Below the pieces are notes generated by a model, which worked only from the letters and a program-made list of their open reading frames with translations, was not told where the DNA came from and ran no database searches. A program made the translations under genes and the position numbers. A stretch of DNA of 64,000 nucleotides from Iris pallida (lineage: Eukaryota; Streptophyta; Magnoliopsida; Asparagales; Iridaceae). The stretch lies in the NCBI GenBank assembly GCA_029216955.1, contig JANAVB010004156.1, forward strand, positions 1 to 64,000, in the 5' to 3' direction. How positions within the stretch are numbered: position 1 is the stretch's first letter; every line of letters begins with the position of its first letter. Shown one piece after another: positions 47,265 through 61,115 of the stretch.

Positions 47265-48008
47265 TGTACATAGTATTATAACATAACCTGGTTGGATCCT
47301 TGTGTATTGATTGGAGGTACGGAGGAGTAGAAGTGGACATGTGAATAATACACCAGTAGTGTAGCATCAGAATCATTCCATAGTGTAGCATCAGAATCAT
47401 CCCAGGCCATTTACATGTCTATATTGTACTCTGAATCACTAGCCACTGTTAGTCTCTATTTATAGTAGATATTTCTATTACAGCTCTCTCTGTTTACATA
47501 CTACACTTCTTTTAGTACCTGTATCTTACTTTACTGCATGATTATATTTTCTAACCTGCTATGATCTGTTGAGATGTACTGTACTCGCTCCAGTCCTGAC
47601 TGGACCTGTTGATAAATTTTACAGATAGCATGGAGGTTGCCTGCTAGCCTAGAGGAGACACTTTAGAGGTTGTTTAGATAGTTATTTCATTTTGTCTGGA
47701 GTTGTATTTACTTTGTGGATTACTGTATTTAAGTTTTGAGATGTATTTCTGGGTTTATGTATCTTAGATACTTAGACTTCTATCTCCTGTATCTCTTTCG
47801 GATTTCATGTTTTATCTATCTTTATCATGCTCTACATTAGATGTGATTGAGACTGTATTGCTATGTCACCCCCATTCGGGGAGTATATACTGCTTAGCAT
47901 TATATTGTTAGATGTTGTGACCTAGGACAGCATTCTACTGCCGACACTGCGACGTAGGCTAGGCGTTGTTACGTTTTCGTACCCAAACAGTGGGTGCGGG
48001 TCGTAACA

Positions 48009-51000
48009 CGTTTTTAGTGGTGGCCCATGCAGGTCGAGATTCGTATTAGTGCGATTTCGTAGTAGCGCAACGACTTAGTTGTACTACTACGAGCCTGCTA
48101 TAGGATATATAAATTAAGATGTTAGGATGAGAGGATACTCAATCACTGTTAGGATTCCATGAGAGATTCCTGGGATGTCCCTTGAGAATCTTATTTTGAA
48201 TTCCGATTTAAACTTCTTTTCCTTGATTTGAATTTGATTTTGTGGATTTATTATAGAACTTTGAATCCTGGTATTAGTTGATAATTTGATAAAATTTTGT
48301 AGTTGTTGATTTAATTTTGTATTTAGATTAATATTTTCAAATCCAAGGTACTCAATCACACTTAGGATTCTTTGAGAGATTTCTGGGACGACCCCTGAGA
48401 AACTCATTTTGAACTTCAATTGGGATTTATTTCCTCTTGTTTGGATTCACCCTCATTCCTTGCTATTGAATTTAAGCTTGATAGGTTCCTCTCGTTTGAA
48501 CCGATGAGAAGGAACATATCTTCATTATTCTTTTTCGTCGTTATTCCCTTGCATTCTTATTTACCTCTTATCTTAAACTCTGTCTCATTACATTAATTAC
48601 CCATATCTTATCGTCCCTACCAGATGTACTTCAAAACCCTTGAATCTTCGTATCTTTTGCATGGGGAAGGCTAAGGAAGTGACGTAAATTATGTAGCTCA
48701 GAAAAGACGTAACTGGTTATTTTATAATGCTCTAAGGGAAATCAAATGTGGAGTGTTCCATATGGAAATTTGAGATAGAAATGTGGTAAAGGTCTCGAAT
48801 AGAATAAAGAGATGTATACTGCCAATCTGGAAACAATTATATTTAGAGAAATTTTGGGGTTATAAGATAGTTTATAGGTGTATTCAAAACTAATGAGGAT
48901 ATCAGAGGTCAACCTAGTTTTGAGAACTTAGAAAATCTTGGTTATTGATTCTGGGGAAAACTTTTACTCTGAGGCTATGTAGAAGGTTAGTGATGGAAAA
49001 GAGAAGTTAAATTGTGTTTAATAAGGATATTAAACAAGATGTTGCGAGGAAATGACTAGGGATAGAGAGAACACAAAGTTATGGAAGTTTAGAGATTGTT
49101 GTGAAATATTTTTAGGAGAATAACATTCAAGGGTGTATGTCGAAGAAAATACGAAAGTTGATTTTATGATGGAAGATAAGTTTTATAAGGCCTAGAGATT
49201 TAAATTAAATAATACGAGGAGAACAATTTGAACAAGTTCAAGGAATTCGTAAACAGGATTTAGAGATTTTGGGTCAAATTTAAGACAAGGTGAAAGAACT
49301 TGGAAATTTAAATAAATGTTTAATTTTGATTCCTAAATGTGAGGGCTGTGCTTTAAGAGTGATGTTTGGAAATTGGGAATTGCCTATGGTAGTCATGGTA
49401 AGGGTTTAAGTAAAGGTTAATTTTTTATATGGAGACTGGTGAGGTAAAGATATGATTGGCAAATTATGACCAAGTGAACTTAAGAGTATCAGAAGCAGAT
49501 GACTAACTCGATCTTCATTATTTTTGTGCATTAATTACCACCTCTTGAACTTTCACTTTCTAATTGAGATCCTTGACGTTCCTTATCGTGACTTTGATAT
49601 TCAGAATGTAATACTAGCTGTTACCCTCCAACAAATCTTATATGCAAGACCTAGACGAGCTCATCTTCGTGTAGGTATATCATGTCCCACTAAAACCCGT
49701 CTTCTTGTACTCTATTTTCTTGATATGATTTTCTGGTCAACTGGCTAAACTATAACCTCTACTATTATACTAAATTTCTTCTTATTTCAATTAGAAATCC
49801 AGCCTTGACTCAATTCTTTCGACCCGACATGTGATGGTGTTCTGCTTGTTTCCTTAGATGCTTAACCTTGTACCTTATCTGATTACTTGACCCGTTGGTT
49901 AAGAAACTTGGACTATGTAATTCCTTTCATCATTACCACCCTTATATCTTGTGCTTCTAAATTAGCTTTAGTTTTGCAAGCTTATCTATTTTCGAGCTTG
50001 GTCATGACATATTTTATTGGGTGGCCACCCACTAACATATTATCTAATCAGAACCGGTACATGATGGTCTGATCAACCTATTGCACTTTGGTTCGCTTTT
50101 TCATGTATCAATCTACGAGAATGGAGACATAGTTAAACTTGACCCTAGAGTCTCATTCGCGACAGCCTTGACAATTCTTCTTGAAATCTTTTCATCGCCT
50201 ATGAACCTCGTATTCGTACTCAGTCGAATTAAATTTAATCATGACCTGAACCTCCATCATTGGATGCTCGTGCTCATACTTTGATTTTATTGATTTTCTT
50301 TCTTGCCCAAATCTTGTTTTATCCCAAATTGATCAACTTAGATCGTGTCAAGACAAAAATCTATTTGTGATTTGTTGTGCCTAAATTTTCAATTTTTGCC
50401 ATTTTATGGAATAGTAACCTTTTAATAATTTCTTAGTTGCTTGTTAATGACCAATTTTATATAGGATGGTAGACAGCCCTACAACCTTGATGATTGTTGT
50501 TCCCTTACCTTCCTAATTAGGACACCCTAGATTGTTTGTGTGTTGATACCATAGTACTGTTTTGACCTAGAATGATTAGTGTACCTAGGTGAGACTTCCA
50601 ACTGCTACGGTATGCCCTGACCTTGTATACTATTCCTTCAAATTGCATGATTTAGATAAAAAAAATTTAGACCTTGATTATTGGGAAATAGGGACGTCAC
50701 CCCATTAGTATGAGTTGTAGATATATAGGTTAGTCCTTGATGTGGGGATGTGTGTCTATAAACATGTAGCTTATGAGATTTATGAGAGATTATAGTGTCA
50801 GCCTTGATAGGATGTACTAGTCTTTTGGTGAGTATAAATGTGTTATGAGAGATAGGGGCCTATATGTCTTAGTAATGCATCGTTCCTATGGTAATAGAAT
50901 GTATTAATAGATGGTTAATAGGAAGATAATAGTTTGAACATACATATAGCCTATGATCAGTTCCTTTTCATCCTTAGTTAAGACCACTTTAAAATAGGTC

Positions 51001-51223
51001 CAGTCCCTTGTATATAGGTTCCAGTCCATATTTTATTGAAGTTCCATTACCGCCGTACAGCAAGCAGTATTTGAGGTATTCCTAGATTGACACTATTTAG
51101 ATGTCCGTTTATTATTCCAGTGTTAGGAAGTGTTACCTTAGATATTGGGTAGGTTAGAGGCTCTAGAAGGAGTACTATCGATCTTAAATTTCGAGGACAA
51201 AATTTTTCTAAGGTGGGTAGTGT
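48009..51223 (+). other. Interior of element D, non-coding
   Basis: No ORF above 101 codons and no gag or pol motif. The first bases (AGTGGTGGCCCATGCAGG) look like a Del-type AGTGGTATCAGAGCAGG primer site whose centre has changed. The segment 48120-48430 has a tandem duplication of about 240 bases around GGATTCTTTGAGAGATTTC. The last 40 bases (TTCGAGGACAAAATTTTTC, then AAGGTGGGTAGTG) form the polypurine region. Confidence 0.75.
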
Positions 51224-52230
51224 TGTAGCACCCAGTTTTCCAAATGAGTGTAATTTCAAATTTCATGTTTATAATTATTTTAATAATGATATTTAATTCA
51301 TGATATAATTTTTGGTGATTTTAAATTATTTTAAAATTATTTAAATCAATGACTTGTGGTTTTGACGTTTTGCTAGTGAAATCCTAGAGACTGTTTGACC
51401 TAGAGCCTAACCATGTGATTATGATATTTTAATGTCATTTCTGGCCTAAGAATATTTTGCATTTGACCTCTTTGAATTATTTTGATATTATTTTATTATT
51501 TATGATATTGTTTTGGGATTATTTGAGTCGGGTTCGAATTTTATCTCAATCCGACTTGTAACGGGGACCCGGGGTAACTTAGACTCTAGTTGGACCCATG
51601 TATTAGTTAGCCATGGCCCACATTTTAATTAGTCATGTTAGAAAGATTAGTCATAATCCTAATTATTAAGTTAACCATTTAGAGTTTTTATTTTGACCCT
51701 TTTATCCCCAAACCCTAACCAAAATTGTTTTAAACACTTGTAACTAAGGGAGGGGCAAACTTGTAATATTCAATGAGGGGGGGATAACCATTGTGGTCGG
51801 CCCTAATAGGGCTCCCATCTCATTTCTTTCTTTGAGAAGTCTTCTTCCCCAAGTGCTCTCAAGCACTCCCAAGGAAGAAGCCTTTCTCCTTGGATTTTCT
51901 CTCCTTTAGGTAATATTTCCTTCTCTTTTATTTCTCTATTTTGTATTTAGGAAAGTTTTAACCATAGGAATGACCCCCATTATTGTGTCCCTATTTTGTG
52001 TCCTCTTGTGTCTCTATGTGTCCTTTAGGGATTTCTATTGTATTATTGTTGTGTCTTGTGTTCATGGGGAAACCCCCAAACTTGGACACACTTTATATTT
52101 AAAATATTGATTAAATGAATTAATTCATATTAAATCTCAGATTTGAATATGTAGAGATGTGTTCTTGAGTACTTTACATTTCATTCATGTATCTCTTATA
52201 GATGTGTTCATGTTACATATATAGATTTGC

Positions 52231-52289
<59 letters not shown>
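52231..52289 (+). repeat. (TA)n tract in the 3' LTR of D
   Basis: About 59 bases; counterpart of 45113-45332. Confidence 0.95.
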
Positions 52290-52291
<2 letters not shown>

Positions 52292-54127
52292 AATGAGAGT
52301 GTATCTATATTTATATGTAATAAATGGTTCATGATGATTATATAATCAAGTTTGAGTGTGGTTCCTCATATTATTATTGTCATTATTGTTGTGGATAATT
52401 AGGATATATATTGTGTAATCTTTTGGCTCAAACTATCTAAATCCGTCATGATTTTTATCCACGTTTTTAATTTCAGCCCTAACTTAGAAATGTCATAACC
52501 TCTAGCTCAAAGCTCGGTTTAATCTTCCGTTTTTTTTAAAAGAAGCGTATTGAAGTTAGCTTTCCAAAAACATGTATTAATAGGCCTAATTCTTTTTGCA
52601 ACTTTCTGGAGAATTATTTGAGTGTCAGCTGTACGAAAGACAAACGCGTTCTCGGTGTTTTCGCGATTCCGGGAGTTTCCGGAAACGAAAACGCGATCCG
52701 TTTAAAGTTTTGGAAAGCTAACACATAGATCTATAACATACTTTAATCCTAGATTTTAATTCATGCTGAGATGGTACAGTATTGATTATTAGTAGGAGTT
52801 ACTATTCGGCATATGTATTTTGTGCACCCTTGTGTATATTATAATGTTCTATTTGATTTTAACCCATGTTAATGTATATACATTATGTAATTAAATAAAG
52901 AATGTAAGCATGAGTAAATGGTTAAATAAATGATGTATGAGGTGTAAGTATCATATCTAATGTAAGCATGTATAAGTATGGCTTGTAATGAATATGTAGG
53001 TTCCATAGTATGTAATGTATGGTGCATATAATAGTGCAAGAGAATAAATGAATGATGAATGAATGCAAGCATGAATGTAATATAATAATAGATGTAATGT
53101 ATGCAATATACAAGTTAATGATATGTAATGTTCTATGTTAACACAAATCCTATATTACCTCATGTACCCCCTTACACTATGTTGACACTATCACACTTGA
53201 CACTTTGTTCACTTACACTTTGACACTCTTTGATATGTATACACTATGTATGCCCATTTAACCCTCACTTGCCCTTTGCCATGTTCACATACACACACAT
53301 AGCCTCTTAAATAAGTATTTATGAATATAGTTAACTTAGCTATGTATGTATATTATATATATGTTAGCATATTGTGTTGTAATATATAAGTTTATATAAC
53401 CATTTGAAATGCCATGATTATAGACCTAATATTGAATACCAATATATGCATGTGTATATATGTGTAGACATATATAGCTTAAAGTAATAGATTACCTAGT
53501 GTATATCCAATGTGAATTCTTGCCTATTTGAATATTGAATAATTGTATGCTATATAGAGTTGGGTGTATGTTGGCTTGTATAGCCTTGTATTGATGTGCT
53601 TGCTAAAATAGTCTTGGTTAGGCCTACTAAGACTTGCTGGGTTAGGACATGACCTAGTTTGACCTCGTTTGACTAGTGCAGTTGACCAGAGTTGACCAAG
53701 GGTTGACTTTGGCCTAGTTTGACCTAGATTCATGTAGAATGCATTGTAGTGCTTTATATTACCCTTCTGGACATGTTGTGACTTGTGCTGTTCTAATTAG
53801 GAGCCAGACACCTCTCCTCAGACGGTATCTTTACCTTGGACATTTAGATATCAGGCGAGTACATTCTCTGATCATTTCATATCCTGCTTAGAATTATTTT
53901 CTGCATTAAATTACTTTACTTGTACTGTCACGTTGGTCACACGGATTGGTACTCTATGGATCCCTTCTTGAGATGTTATCCTTAGGGAGCATCGGGTACT
54001 CTATGTTCTGTGTATTTCACTTACATAGCGTATCACTATGTTTCGTTGGTTCTTCGATCACTTGTGACATATACTCTTATGATCACAAAGTCTTCCTGGA
54101 ATCCTTATCCCATTTAGGGTCTACTAT

Positions 54128-54184
54128 GTACCACCCTTCGGGGGCTTACCATCCTTCGGGGGATACCACCCTTCGGGGGCTGTA
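54128..54184 (+). repeat. Minisatellite in the 3' LTR of D, three units
   Basis: Counterpart of 47176-47264. Confidence 0.85.
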
Positions 54185-54931
54185 CATAGTATCATAACAT
54201 AACCTGGTTGGATCTTTGTGTATTGATTGGGGCTACGGGGGAGTAGAAGTGGACATGTGAATAATACACCAGTAGTGTAGCATCATAATCATTCCATAGT
54301 GTAGCATCAGAATCATCCCAGGCCATTTACATGTCTATATTGTACTCTGAATCACTAGCCACTGTTAGTCTCTATTTATAGTAGATATTTTATTACAGCT
54401 CTCTCTCTGTTTACATACTGCACTTCTTTCAGTACCTGTATCTTACTTTACTGTATGATTATATTTTCTAACCTGCTATGATCTGTTGAGATGTACTGTA
54501 CTCGCTCCAGTCCTGACTGGACCTGTTGATAAATTTTATAGATAGCTTGGAGGTTGCATGCTAGCCTAGAGGAGACACTTTAGAGGTTGTTTAGATAGTT
54601 ATTTTATTTTGTCTGGAGTTGTATTTACTTTGTGGATTACTGTATTTGAGTTTTGAGATGTATTTCTGGGTTTATGTATCTTAGACACTTAGACTTCTAT
54701 CTCCTGTATCTCTTTCGGATTTCATGTTTTATCTATCTTTATCATGCTCTACCTTAGATGTGATTGAGACTGTATCTGCTATGTCACCCCCCTTCGGGGA
54801 GTATATACTGCTTAGCATTATATTGTTAGATGTTGTGACCTAGGACAGCGTTCTACCGCCGACACTGCGGCATAGGCTGGGCATTGTTAGGTTTTCGTAC
54901 CCAAACAGTGGGTGCGGGTCGTGACATAGAC

Positions 54932-55660
54932 AAAATAAAAAATCTAAATGTCAGCAACAACTCCTAGGTCCTGAGTCATAATGTCGTCCTGCTCAACTAT
55001 GGCCTCGAGCTCCTGCACATAGTAGGTAGTACATATAGCCTCAAGATCACCTGTAACATATCCAGTCAGGAGCAGAGCAAAGTACAATCTATAATAATGA
55101 AACAATTACAACATGTGAATAAGTAAAGGAATAATAAAACATGATGAACATGAAAAGTAAATGCATAATCTAAAGTGAATATGAATATGTAATCAAACGA
55201 TCATGACAAGTGAATTTGAAATACATACAAAAACATGTGACCGGCTGGGTAAGAATCATGAATAAGAATAAGTAAATGGTACAGCTTAAATTCTACGTGC
55301 ACAGGTGTGAGATTTAAGCTATCAACATGAATTCTAAGTTGTGCTTTGGTCACATATCCGTAGTATTTTCCCTTCCCCAGATACAAGTAAAAGATCATGA
55401 ACCAGAATAATAGATTAATTCGTGTAACAATGTGTCCAATATGAAAAGGCTATGGCAAGAAGTAAATGAGTCAAAATCATGGAAGTACTTGCCTTGCTCT
55501 AGAAAATTGGGAATAGGAAGGTAGTAATCTCTATGTCCACCTATAATGAATTTTGGGGAATTGATTAGATTCTAAATAACAACAACTAGCTAAATATTGT
55601 TAATTAGCTAACTATCTATTGATATCAATAAACTAATATATATATATATATATATATAAG

Positions 55661-55729
<69 letters not shown>

Positions 55730-56194
55730 GCTAATAAACTAACTAGTTAACATTTGTATATATGTATATCACTAATTATTAAGGTAGAATTAATATTTAG
55801 AATAGGATATACATAATAGCAAATATTATATAGATACTAGTTAACAAATTCTTAATGGCAAAATATCTTTAGATAACAATTTATAATAATAGGATAATAA
55901 TTCTAGCAATGCTAATAATAATAACAACATTAAAGATGGTAATAATATTCATAATAGAATGATAACAATAAATCTAAAGTAAATCAAAGAAGACCAGGCC
56001 CACATAGCCCAACCCAAAGTCCCTTTCCTTTATTCTAATCCTGATTATCCTCCTGCAGCCCGATAGGCCTAAGTTCAGACCCAGACTCATATACCTACTG
56101 CTGTGTTGCTAATTTATATTCCTATCTCATTCCCCAAATTTCCAGGCCATTAGTCCAGTACACATAAGTCTACTTGGCCCGTCCTAATGCTATT
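54932..56194 (-). repeat. LTR fragment E1, right piece
   Basis: It resumes E1 after D. The segment 55040-55100 (CATATCCAGTCAGGAGCAGA) matches 56550-56590 in E2, and further blocks match E2 in order. It contains a TA tract at 55636-55724. It is cut off at 56194 by the end of E2, probably an insertion into E1. Confidence 0.6.
55636..55724 (+). repeat. (TA)n microsatellite
   Basis: TA dinucleotides with one short interruption (AAGATATTA). Confidence 0.95.
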
Positions 56195-57178
56195 TGTCAC
56201 GACCCGCTTTCGAATAATTGGACACAAATCGGACATGCCCAGCCTTTGTCGTTAGACACGACGATGTAAGCTGTACCAATCTAAGGAAACTACAAGGCAA
56301 TATGAATAATTACAAATCACAGTATCTCTATAAACGATCCCAGAAAGATCACCATAATCCACAAGTCCATATAACGTAAAGGTACCAGAGTCAACATGAA
56401 TGAAATACGCTATGAACTCTAAAAAAATAATATCTAGGAGTAAGCTAACAGTCTAAACCTGAAGCCTCTAGCTAAGTCATGTCTCCATCCTGCTCAGCTA
56501 AGATCCCATGCTCTGGCCATAAGGTAGAACAATATCCTGCAAGTACACCTGCAACATATCCAGTCAGAGCAGAGCAAAGTACAATTCTAGGTAATGAACA
56601 AGAACATCATGATATGGAAATGAATATAGGAGAACATGAAATATAAAGTACAGGAAAAGAACATGAAGTACATGAATGTAAAGTACAGGAAATAAAGTAC
56701 AAGAATGTGAACCATGAACCTGAAGTACAAGACATGACATGTGCACAATGTTTGAAATACAACTAGCCTATATGACCGACTAGGGTAAGTACAAGAATAG
56801 CACAGGAGCACATGAATAAGTGTACGGTTTAGGGCCCGCATGCACGGTGCGAGGCCTAAGCTATCAACATGAATTTATGATCTCTGGGTTTGGTCGCATA
56901 CCTAGTGTATTTCCCCTCCCTGACCACAAGTAAGTACAAGAACATGAAAGTACAGGAGAATATAATATCGTGTCATGACGTGTCACAGAAAAAGCACAAG
57001 ATATGAATGTAAATGAACATAAACCATAGAATGTACTTGCCTTGCTCCGGGAGATCGATATCAGAAAAGTAGTAGTCTCTATGTCCACTTAGCATGAGTA
57101 CAAGTTGGGTAGGATCTAACTATTGGCCACGATTAATTAACTTGCTAACCATGACTAACTATCTAATAATACATATTG

Positions 57179-57182
<4 letters not shown>

Positions 57183-57224
<42 letters not shown>

Positions 57225-57353
57225 ATAATATATATAGAATATATATATATTATTATATATATATATATATATTATATATATATATTATAATATATATATA
57301 TTAATTCTATTATATTATATATCTATATATTATATTATATATATATATATATA
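57183..57353 (+). repeat. TA-rich microsatellite cluster
   Basis: Interrupted TA dinucleotides with ATTATA and ATCTA breaks. Confidence 0.9.
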
Positions 57354-59251
57354 TCTACTAGAAATATATATCTATATCTACTAGAAAAGGGATTTAACTA
57401 GAATAGCTAGCAACTATACATAAAATGGCTAAATAGTAAATACTAGATAAGAAGAGCAAAATAGTATTAAATATTAACTAGAATTACAATCATTACTTGG
57501 AATATTCTTAGTGGCAACATAATACTAGTAAAAAGTTTATAAACCATTTAAAGAAACCCATTTAAAGTAAAATATAGCAACTCCATGGTACTCCAAATAC
57601 TGCCAAGTGAAACTCATATTAGCTAAATAGATTTGGCCCAACACATTGGCAGCCCACACTGCCACATCCACCGTAGCCCAACCTAACTAGAGTCAATAAC
57701 TACAACGTAGTTTAAACCCAAATATAGCATTCACGCAGGAGACAAGCTCAGTCAAAACATACATAGACTCAACCTATGAATGAAACTGTAATATAAATTC
57801 TTTTCAAAACTTCAATCCTGCATTCAGTCCAGACACTTCTATGAACTTAATTCATTTCCAAAGCATAGCAACCCTTTGTGCTAACCAGCAATTGTTACTT
57901 AGAAATATAGTAGGTTCCCAACCACACCAAGAATTTAGGAAATCTATACATACGACTCCGCATCAATGAAGGTTCAACAAACTCAAACTAAGTTATACAA
58001 CTCAACATTTAGGAAAATAAGATTGATACAAGAAAAAATGGATTTAACTCAAAACAACCCACGCCTTTGTACTCTCTAGTTTTAGTCAGCCTACTGTACT
58101 TTAACCCGGAAGAATATCTGTACGCAACCCCGGCATTCAAAACATACACACACACATACAGATTTGAAAGTGAGCCCATGCACATGGACATGAACGGTTC
58201 GAGCACGAGCTACTAAACTTGCACATAACTGATTAGTACACACGGACATGTGCACTGCTTGGATACGGCAAACCTTGGTTACATACTCCTGGATACTTCT
58301 ACGGCAACAACACAAGCCATACCACTGACTAGCACCACAGACACACGTCAACACAATCCATGCCATAACCGATCGATCCTGGCCAACACACCCGTACTCA
58401 AAGAATAGAAGTAGTGATTCTAGATTCGACAGAATGATAACATAAAACCTGAAAGAGGAATCAATAGACTCGAGGATGCGTCCCCCAGATGTCGGACACG
58501 GTCCTAGGCAGTAGACACGTCTCCTCGTGTCCGAGTGCACACTGGATTTCTATGCTGCAATTCAATGAACACCCCCGAGCAAAGAACAGAGGCAAGTCAA
58601 TTTTAAATATTGCAAGAACTTGTTAAGATCAAGAATCGACAAGGAGTTGAATCTAAACTTACCAGTAGCTAAATCCCCCACTGTTCTTCGTGCTCTTCCG
58701 GTCACGACAAACTCGATCCAATTGACTAACTGAATAGAGCAACGTGATCAGACTACGATCGTAAAGAGTGTCAACGCTCTCAGAATAGTGCAAGATCAAG
58801 ATCTACTTACCTCGTCGTCCTAACTGGAGTCGAAGTGGGGAGCTCATCAAAGAGAGCGTCGCGAAGAACAGATCGATCCCTCGAGACGATGCCTAGGCGT
58901 CACGAAGGAAACTCGCCATCGTCGCTGTTGCTGTCATCGAAGAGAACACCGTCGGACACAGATCGCATCGCTGAGGTGGTGGTTCTGCTACGGTGGCTTA
59001 GTCGCCGGGATGGGACCATCGCCGCCTGATTGCCAGGAAGAAGACTCGCGGTAGATCTTCACACGCGCCGCTGCCAGAGCGTTTAGTCACTGGTGGTACC
59101 TAATCGCTGGTGGCGGTGGAGGTGATGGCCGCCATGGCTGGCTTCTTCAAATTAGGGTTAGGGGTTAGGGCTCAGGAGATTTTAGAAAAAGGAGGAGCAT
59201 TTAGGAGGAGAGCTCGAAGAATGAGCAGAGAGTAGCTTCTCTCTCCTCCCT

Positions 59252-59253
<2 letters not shown>

Positions 59254-59318
<65 letters not shown>
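59254..59318 (+). repeat. (TA)n microsatellite bordering the C-rich block
   Basis: About 65 bases of perfect TA dinucleotides. On the minus strand it could also provide the TATA of the E2 LTR. Confidence 0.95.
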
Positions 59319-59323
<5 letters not shown>

Positions 59324-59324
59324 C

Positions 59325-60856
59325 ATATGGTGGGTGTGGGTGTGGATCCCCCCCGGTTCGATGGAGCTCCTCAGCTCCTAGGGCTTTTCCCCCGCCCCAC
59401 CGGCAGGTGGCCGGTCGTCCCCGAGTGGTCGGCCCCTGCTGGTCGCCCCTCTCGCGGGGGTGGCCACCCCCACCCTCCTGCCGGAGCGTGTACGGCGTGC
59501 GGCGGCCCAGCCCCTTCCTCCCCTCCCTCTTGGGGCCGCCGCCGTTCTCGTCGCCGTCGGGCCCGCCGGTCCCGGCGACCTGGTCCTCCGCCGAGCCCTT
59601 CCCTCCTCGGCGCGCCGCCTGCGACCATCGGTTCGCGAGCAGTACGGCCTCGCCCCGGCCCGCCGCTTCTCCGGGTCGGTGCCCATGTCGCAGCGCCCCC
59701 GTTGGCCGCCCCAGCCACTCCGGCTCAGTGTCCCCCCCCCTGGCTGCCGTTCTCCATCCGGTAGCCCCTCTCGAGCCCCCCCCTTCGATCTCTCTGCCCT
59801 CTCCGCGCCCCCTCCCCCTCCCTCCCCCCTTGGCACCCCGGCCGGTCGGCGTTCTCTTTCCCGCCGTCGCCGCCCTCTACCTTGGTCGTGGCCCCTCCCC
59901 CCACTCCTCTCCCCCCCTGGCTTCCCTCCACCTCGGCGCCTCCCCCTCCCCCGTTGTTCGGCGCCCTCGCGGCGGCCCCCCCGTCGGCTCCCGCGGCCTG
60001 GGCCTGCCCAGCCCTTCCGCTCACGGCGTCGTCCTCCACTTCGCCCGCGGCCTCCCGTCCCTCTCTGCGGTGGCCCAACTCGGCGTCCTCTTCCCTCTGC
60101 CCCCCGTCAGAGCCTCCCGGCGGTCCTAGGTTGGCCAGCCCTCTTCGTTTCCCTCCCCCAGCGCCGGCTCTCGACGGCTCCGTCCTCGGTGGCTCCCACA
60201 TCCCTCCGGCGCTCTCTCCGCCTCCGGACGGAGACCCCCTAGCCAGCACCCTAGTTCGCCGCGACGCCTGGCCGTTGCCGGCGTCCTGCCCCCTCGCCGT
60301 TGACCGGTCCAGCTTCGCTCGCGTGCCCTCCCCTCCTCCCCCGGGCTTCCTCCTTCGCACCCGGAGAGGTCCTCCCCTCCCTTGGCGGCATGCTCTCCGC
60401 AGTTATCCGCCCCCGGAGTTGACCCCCCCGGGCTTCCTCCTCCGCCTCTCCGCCTCTCCCCCTCCCGGGCTTCCTCCTCCGCCCCCGGAGTTGACCCCCC
60501 CCAGCCGGCGGCTAGCTCTCTTTTCCGCTGCCGGAACCCTCTAGTTCGCTGTCCCCGCCGGACTGGAGGCCGGACCCCCCCTCCCCCTCCCCACAGAGGT
60601 CGGGCCACCCCCCTCCGCCTCCGGCCTCCTTCGCCGGACGCCCGGACCCCATTCACCGCCTCTCCCAGGCCTGCGCCGCCTCCTCCCTGGGCTGCACGCC
60701 CGTATCGTGCCGCGCGCCACCTCGGGCCGCGCGCTCCTCTCTCGTGCAGTGGGCCGTTGACCCCTCGGGCCCAACGCTCCCTCGGGCCCACCGCGCGGAC
60801 CGACTGCAGCTGGCCCCCTCGAGCTCACAGCCCCCTCGGGCTCAACGCTCTCCTTT
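59325..60856 (+). other. Strongly C-rich, low-complexity block inside the E2 LTR
   Basis: About 1.5 kb very rich in C on the plus strand (runs such as CCCCCCCC, CTCCTCCCC, CCGCC), while the surroundings are AT-rich. Long Pro/Arg/Ser ORFs exist in several frames on both strands, a consequence of few stop codons, so none is called a gene. The segment 60380-60500 has internal duplication (GGAGTTGACCCCCC, GGGCTTCCTCCTCCGCC). An A-rich tract (60905-60945) follows. The block stands between two TA tracts (59254-59318 and 61056-61115). Confidence 0.7.
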
Positions 60857-61055
60857 TTTTAAATTTTGAATTCAGTTTGTATCTTTCGTGCTTTCTTTTC
60901 TGCCAAAAAAAAAAAAAAGAAAAAGAAAAAAGAAAAAGAAAAATCACTCAAATCAGATCTTAGTTAGGGCTTCCCCCACACCATGTAGGAACTTGGGCTA
61001 TCTCCCGGTTCCAAGTTCGCGTTTTATTTCAATGAAGGCCTTTAGCCACTGTTAA

Positions 61056-61061
61056 ATATAT

Positions 61062-61092
<31 letters not shown>

Positions 61093-61115
61093 TAATATAT
61101 ATATATATATATATA
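61056..61115 (+). repeat. (TA)n microsatellite
   Basis: TA dinucleotides with two AATATATA interruptions. Confidence 0.95.

Larger units (their letters stand above)
51224..54926 (+). repeat. 3' LTR of element D
   Basis: 3703 bp, direct copy of 44107-48008 with scattered substitutions. Most of the length difference is the shorter TA tract and minisatellite. Confidence 0.9.

Noticed and set aside
58091..58540. 149-codon minus-strand ORF in the E2 LTR
   Set aside because: Cys/Val-rich without any recognisable domain; the homologous E1 segment is not preserved to confirm it.
59150..59172. TTAGGGTTAGGGGTTAGGG as interstitial telomere repeat
   Set aside because: Only three irregular units. On the minus strand it is part of a CCCTAACCCTAA leader-like segment of the LTR.
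59327..60963. Long Pro/Arg/Ser-rich ORFs on both strands (up to 260 codons) as possible genes
   Set aside because: They lie in a C-rich block with few stop codons, overlap in several frames and strands, have low complexity and show no domain.
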